DNA of 64,000 bases from NIOZ-UU35 sp964344175 (GTDB taxonomy: Bacteria > Chloroflexota > Anaerolineae > Anaerolineales > UBA11858), in NCBI GenBank assembly GCA_964344175.1, contig CAYFMI010000005.1, forward strand, positions 11,133 to 75,132, written 5' to 3'. The translations under genes and the position numbers were made by a program. Under the pieces are notes generated by a model. That model was given only the letters and a program-made list of their open reading frames with translations, was not told the origin of the DNA and did not search any database. Positions 60,264-64,000 of the stretch are shown one piece after another; position 1 is the stretch's first letter, and every line of letters begins with the position of its first letter.

Positions 60264-61670
60264 CTGGTACTCAAAAAATACCGCTGGCCGATATCGGGAA
60301 TTGCGCTGATTGTCCTGGCGGTTCTGACCGTGATGTTGCTCCGCAAAGAGATCACCCTCACTATCAACAATACACCCTGGAAACTCACCACCTATTCGCT
60401 GACGGTTCGGGGCGCGTTGCGCACGGCAGATGTTCCCCTGGGTGAAGCCGACACACTTTCCCCTCCACTAGGGCACTGGCTGCGCCGGGGAGATGAAATC
60501 GGCATCCAGCAGGCTTCCCAAATTCAAATTCATGTGGATGGCAGCGCGCAAACCCTCCTCTCATCGGAGCGCATCCCAGTGGTAATTCTGGCCGAAGCAG
60601 GGATCAGCCTGCACCCCGAAGATCAAATTCTGGCTGACGGCCTCCCGGTGACCCTCGACCAGCAACTGCCCTATGCGTGGACGCATAGCCTTCAGATTCG
60701 ACGCGCCACCACCATTCACCTGGACGATGAAGGAAACAACAGCGCCTTTTCCTCGACGGCCAGCACGCTGGGGGGCGCGCTTTGGGAACAGAATATCGAC
60801 CTCTTTAACGGCGATCAACTCTCCCCATCGCTCGATACGCCCCTGACGGGATCGGATATTACCGCAACTCTAGACCGCACCCAGGCATTAACCATCCGCA
60901 GCTTGGGGAAAATATCTCACACCCGCTCAATAGGCCCAAGCGTCGGCCAAGCGCTGGCCGAAAGCGGCCTGCCTCTGCAAGGATCGGACTACAGTCTGCC
61001 GCCCGAACACAACCCACTGCCGGAAAACGGGGAGATTCTGATTGTACGATTGCGTGAAGACATCACCCTGGAGCAAATTCCGCTGGCCTTTGAAAGCATT
61101 CAACAAGGGCTGCCGGAACTCGAAATCGACAACACTCAAGTGGTGCAGGCCGGCGAATACGGCCTGACCGCCCAACGGGTGCGAGTGGTTTACGAGGCGC
61201 ACCCCGACGCCGAAGGCTGGGTGGAAATTGAACGCCAAATCGAAGATGAGTGGGTAGCGCGCCAACCGGTGCCGCGTATTGTGGGCTATGGCACCAACGT
61301 GGTGGTGCGCACCACCAACACCGCCGATGGCCCCATTGAATACTGGCGCGCCGTGCAAGCCTATGCCACATCCTATTCACCTTGCCGCCTGGGAGTGCCC
61401 GATTACTGCAACACCACCACCGCCAGCGGCAAGCAGCTTCAAAAAGGCATGATCGGCGTCATTCGATCTTGGTTCAACATGATGCGCGGCCAGGCTGTGT
61501 ATATCCCCGGTTATGGCTTTGCAACCATTGAAGATATCGGCGCGGGGGTTTCCGGCCAACATTGGGTAGACCTGGGCTATACCGATGAAGACTGGGTGAG
61601 TTGGCACAGCACGGTGACGGTTTATTTTCTAACGCCGGTCCCGGCGAACATCATGTGGATACTGGAGTGA
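60261..61670 (+). CDS. Cell-wall protein with DUF348 repeats, G5 and 3D domains (YabE/Rpf-like)
   Basis: 469 residues. N-terminal signal/anchor helix (PISGIALIVLAVLTVMLL), then three DUF348-like ubiquitin-fold repeats (LRTADVPLGEADTLSPPLGH etc.), a G5 domain (EVEREIEDEWVARQPVPRIV-like stretch at about 330-360), and a C-terminal 3D domain: ATSYSPCRLGVPDYCNTTTA, SGKQLQKGMIGVI, YIPGYGFATIEDIGAGVSGQ and WVDLGYTDEDW, including the catalytic aspartates of the MltA-like hydrolase fold. Extracytoplasmic; expected to cut peptidoglycan. Translation of the next gene starts at its stop (TGATG). Confidence 0.88.
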   Translation: MLVLKKYRWPISGIALIVLAVLTVMLLRKEITLTINNTPWKLTTYSLTVRGALRTADVPLGEADTLSPPLGHWLRRGDEIGIQQASQIQIHVDGSAQTLLSSERIPVVILAEAGISLHPEDQILADGLPVTLDQQLPYAWTHSLQIRRATTIHLDDEGNNSAFSSTASTLGGALWEQNIDLFNGDQLSPSLDTPLTGSDITATLDRTQALTIRSLGKISHTRSIGPSVGQALAESGLPLQGSDYSLPPEHNPLPENGEILIVRLREDITLEQIPLAFESIQQGLPELEIDNTQVVQAGEYGLTAQRVRVVYEAHPDAEGWVEIERQIEDEWVARQPVPRIVGYGTNVVVRTTNTADGPIEYWRAVQAYATSYSPCRLGVPDYCNTTTASGKQLQKGMIGVIRSWFNMMRGQAVYIPGYGFATIEDIGAGVSGQHWVDLGYTDEDWVSWHSTVTVYFLTPVPANIMWILE

Positions 61671-62536
61671 TGGTGAAAGATACCTCCCTGCCCGCTTTGA
61701 ATATCCCGGCGATTTTGCGCAAATATGGTCTGCACCCAGATAAAAGTCTGGGGCAAAATTTTTTAATGGATGAGGCCGCCTTGCGGCGGGTGGTTCAGGC
61801 GGCTGAAATTGGGGCTGGGGAGGCCGTTTTGGAGATTGGCCCTGGCCTGGGGAGTCTCACCCGTCACCTGTCCAACGCGGCTCAGAGGGTGGTTGCCGTA
61901 GAGATTGATGAGAAACTCATCCCGCCCCTGCAAGAAATATTGGCGCCGTTCGATAACGTCCAAATCATCCATGGCGATATCCTCGAGATAAATCCAGATG
62001 AGCTTTTCCCGACAGATGATTATCTCGTCGTTGCCAATATCCCTTATTACATCACCTCCGCTATCATCCGGCATCTACTTGAAGCGCGCCAGCAACCCCG
62101 GCGCTTGATCCTGACGGTGCAGCGCGAAGTGGCTCAACGCATTTGCGCCCCACCCGGCCAGTTGAGCCTGCTGGCGTTGAGCGTGCAGGTTTATGGCGCA
62201 GCGCGCATCGCGGCGCGCATTCCGGCGGGGGCGTTCTACCCGGCCCCAAAAGTGGATTCGGCAGTCGTGCGCATTGACCTGCTCGAAAAACCAAAAATCC
62301 CTCCTGCGCTGCTGCCCACTTTCTTCCGGGCAGCGAAGGCCGGGTTCAGCCAAAAACGCAAAACCCTGCGCAACTCGCTCTCGGCGGGGATGGCCTGGCC
62401 CAAAGAAACCGCCGATCAAATCCTCACCCATGCCTGCATCGATCCCCAACGCCGGGCCGAAACACTCGACCTGGACGAATGGCGCGCCCTGGTGATAGCG
62501 ATTACTGAAGAACAAGGATCATCATGCCCCAGCTGA
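61670..62536 (+). CDS. rsmA: 16S rRNA (adenine-N6,N6)-dimethyltransferase
   Basis: 288 residues. SAM-dependent methyltransferase of the KsgA family: KSLGQNFLMDEAALRRVVQA, motif I VLEIGPGLGSLTRHL, ANIPYYITSAIIRHLL (NLPY-like catalytic motif IV), and FYPAPKVDSAVVRIDLL at the C-terminus. It dimethylates A1518/A1519 of 16S rRNA. The ATG overlaps the stop of the preceding cell-wall gene (TGATG). A frame open further upstream is shadow. The order yabE-like / rsmA is the same as in Bacillus (yabE-rnmV-ksgA). Confidence 0.95.
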   Translation: MVKDTSLPALNIPAILRKYGLHPDKSLGQNFLMDEAALRRVVQAAEIGAGEAVLEIGPGLGSLTRHLSNAAQRVVAVEIDEKLIPPLQEILAPFDNVQIIHGDILEINPDELFPTDDYLVVANIPYYITSAIIRHLLEARQQPRRLILTVQREVAQRICAPPGQLSLLALSVQVYGAARIAARIPAGAFYPAPKVDSAVVRIDLLEKPKIPPALLPTFFRAAKAGFSQKRKTLRNSLSAGMAWPKETADQILTHACIDPQRRAETLDLDEWRALVIAITEEQGSSCPS

Positions 62537-62910
62537 CCCTCGAATACACTGCCAATATCCGACAGCCAATTGAATCAGATGTGCTTTTTGCCCAATTGCA
62601 CAACATCCTGGCTACAACCGGCGGAATCCGTACCGACAATTGCAAAAGCCGCGCCATCCGCCTGGACGATTTTTTCATCGGCGATGGGAATGACGAACAC
62701 GCATTCATCCATTTGTCAGTGCGATTCCTGGAAGGCCGCTCCCCGGAGGTCATCCGGCAAGTTGGCGAACAAAGCCTGGAAATTTTGCAAACAAAATTCC
62801 TTCCTACAAATGCTGAATTGAAGTTGCAGATCACCGTAGAAATTGGTGATATTCAGGGGCAGCGTTATTTCAAATATCCCGCCGGGACGCTGGCAGCATC
62901 CCGCAACTAA
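62524..62910 (+). CDS. 5-carboxymethyl-2-hydroxymuconate isomerase-like (HpaF/CHMI) protein
   Basis: 128 residues. Start MPQLTLEYTANI, with the catalytic N-terminal proline of the tautomerase fold exposed after Met removal; CHMI family spacing and length are normal. Its start overlaps the end of rsmA by 13 bases. In other bacteria the family acts in homoprotocatechuate breakdown, but no such genes are near, so the role here is open. Confidence 0.7.
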   Translation: MPQLTLEYTANIRQPIESDVLFAQLHNILATTGGIRTDNCKSRAIRLDDFFIGDGNDEHAFIHLSVRFLEGRSPEVIRQVGEQSLEILQTKFLPTNAELKLQITVEIGDIQGQRYFKYPAGTLAASRN

Positions 62911-62948
62911 AAATGGGCGTGCTTGGCACGCCCATTTTTAGTTGCGGG
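62900..62948. terminator. Bidirectional terminator
   Basis: A 23-bp perfect stem (62900-62922 and 62926-62948) with a TTG loop, containing the stop of the isomerase-like gene and ending in an A/T-rich centre. Serves this gene and the convergent lipoprotein. Confidence 0.85.
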
Positions 62949-62958
62949 AACCGAACGA

Positions 62959-63747
62959 TTATTGGGAAGCCGCGTAGCTCTCTAGCTTTTCTAGGATTTC
63001 TTGCGCTGCATCGAGGACATATTCCGCATCCATGTCAATATCGAGGCCGCGCCCCCGCACCCATACCAGCACATTGCGATAGACAAAGGCGACTTCGTAG
63101 GTTTGGGTGGTTAACTGCGAGGCAGGATCATGCTTTTCGGTGTAATAGAACAGACACATATCACCCAGATCGCAGCCCCCCTCTACCCAATGCAGTTCAC
63201 TATCATAGTCATAAGCGCGGAACCATTCTTCACTAAGCGCCAGTTGCGCGCCTTCATTCGTCTCAAAGAGTTCGATATAGTTTTCCATCGTCGAGGGCGC
63301 GAAATCTTGTTTATGCACCCGTTCGAGCATAATTTGCCAGCCGTTGATGCGCCCGGTGGCTTTGATATATTGCTTGGCCTGAAGCTCGCCCATTTCGTTA
63401 ATCAGATCGAGGTTAGAATATCCACTCTCCCCCCCGGAGAGCAGGCGATAGTCATTGGGCAAGTCATCGTCACGCAATACGAATTGAGATAATTTACTCT
63501 CCAAAGAGTCGGTGTTAAAACTCTCGGCGGGTGGGCTGACATCATCGGCGTCCTCGCTTGTATCGACACCGGAAGCGGTATCTGCTTCGGGCGCTGCATC
63601 AACTTCAACGGGGGCCGCTGCGCTATCCGCCGCAGGCTCTTCGGGAACAACAACATCCCCGCTGGTTTCTTGCGACGGTAACGAACACGCCGCTAGAATC
63701 ATTCCCAGGGACAAGAAAAGGATCACAACAAGAGATCGTTTTTTCAT
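62959..63747 (-). CDS. Lipoprotein of unknown function
   Basis: 262 residues. Lipoprotein signal with LAAC lipobox (MILAACSLPSQ, Cys21), then an acidic, alanine-rich spacer (DVVVPEEPAADSAAAPVEVD and further acidic runs) of about 55 residues, then a globular part (LRDDDLPNDYRLLSGGESGY, LINEMGELQAKQYIKATGRI, INGWQIMLERVH) with two Cys (GCDLGDMCLF). No named domain recognised. Probably on the outer face of the membrane. Confidence 0.72.
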   Translation of the reverse strand: MKKRSLVVILFLSLGMILAACSLPSQETSGDVVVPEEPAADSAAAPVEVDAAPEADTASGVDTSEDADDVSPPAESFNTDSLESKLSQFVLRDDDLPNDYRLLSGGESGYSNLDLINEMGELQAKQYIKATGRINGWQIMLERVHKQDFAPSTMENYIELFETNEGAQLALSEEWFRAYDYDSELHWVEGGCDLGDMCLFYYTEKHDPASQLTTQTYEVAFVYRNVLVWVRGRGLDIDMDAEYVLDAAQEILEKLESYAASQ

Positions 63748-64000
63748 TTCGAAACCTCCAAAAAATACTTCTTCAGAAATCGGCTTTTTGATTTCTAAAG
63801 ATTCAAGAATTCAGCCAGTACATTAGCGAGGTTATCCTAACTTACCCACCATTGGTCAAGAATAGTAAATAAGTACCTAAACAGGGTATCTAACAGAACT
63901 GCAAGGAAACCCTCCCTGCAATGCGGGGACTCAACGGCCCGCCGCCAGGGCTTTCTTAAAGATACTGTTGGCAAACTAACCAAATAAAAGCAGGCGAAAA
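63748..64000. other. Intergenic end of the window
   Basis: No ORF or structured RNA could be recognised in the 253 bases. GC-rich pairs (GCCGCCAGGGC) occur near 63945, but no clear element is formed. Confidence 0.4.
63831..63859 (-). promoter_or_regulatory. Promoter of the lipoprotein gene
   Basis: Minus strand: TTGACC (63859-63854), 17 bp, GATAAC (63836-63831). The -10 box is the weaker half. Confidence 0.45.

Noticed and set aside
1..64000. CRISPR array, tRNA, rRNA or prophage
   Set aside because: No regularly spaced short repeats, no cloverleaf-like segments and no phage structural genes were seen on reading both strands; the repeats found are dispersed palindromes.

Overview
The window looks like a chromosomal segment from a member of the Chloroflexota, most likely the Anaerolineae. 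The evidence is indirect: the gene order rpmB / asp23 / fakA (DAK2) / degV / recG / coaD, the many eukaryotic-type Ser/Thr kinases, giant DUF11 surface proteins, a TrpB2-type tryptophan synthase, and leader or promoter sequences close to the sigma-70 consensus (TTGAC- with a 17-bp spacer). No rRNA, tRNA, CRISPR array, prophage or intact transposase gene was recognised. Coding density is high on both strands.

Layout. 1-400: end of a cyclic-nucleotide-binding-domain protein. 0.8-6.4 kb: a complete branched-chain amino acid (or amide) ABC transporter, livKHMGF. 6.5-10.8 kb: ornithine cyclodeaminase-like protein, a CinA whose deamidase motif is altered, and an amidohydrolase-CYTH fusion. 10.8-12.3 kb: a metallophosphoesterase followed by an AhpD-like gene with an in-frame UGA exactly at the second redox residue (C-x-x-U), followed by a SECIS-like hairpin; I call it a selenoprotein. 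12.4-17.8 kb: inositol-phosphatase-like enzyme, aldo/keto reductase, a PadR-controlled three-gene set, and purB. 18-24.8 kb: a phospho-signalling cluster (Ser/Thr kinase with a PQQ propeller, PP2C phosphatase, DnaJ-VWA protein, zinc-ribbon/FHA protein, two response regulators). 24.8-27.8 kb: DUF971, SH3 and diacylglycerol-kinase-like genes and a second Ser/Thr kinase. 28-35.3 kb: housekeeping run rpmB to coaD plus a coiled-coil protein. 35.3-40.7 kb: an SDR, then an operon of an aminotransferase and a gamma-glutamyl-ligase/M20-peptidase fusion that sits behind a branched-chain-amino-acid attenuator. 40.9-46.5 kb: a 1857-codon DUF11 surface protein that carries both an LPETG motif and its own sortase domain. 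46.7-49.7 kb: two acyl-CoA dehydrogenase-like genes. 50.1-52.2 kb: a tryptophan T-box riboswitch, small leader ORFs and trpB. 52.3-55.7 kb: lipoprotein, RibD-like reductase, MoaB-like protein, PHP-AlbA_2 protein. 55.8-60 kb: single-domain response regulator, Lon, Hsp20, thiol peroxidase. 60.2-63.8 kb: G5/3D cell-wall protein, rsmA, a small isomerase-like protein and a lipoprotein.

Threaded through the intergenic spaces is a family of about 110-bp palindromic elements. Three are full copies with 12-bp terminal inverted repeats, and one has a perfect 7-bp target duplication, so they look like non-autonomous mobile elements (MITEs). Amino acid supply is a recurring theme: a liv transporter, a BCAA-type attenuator and a Trp T-box. 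Functions are read from motifs seen in the translations; no database search was run.
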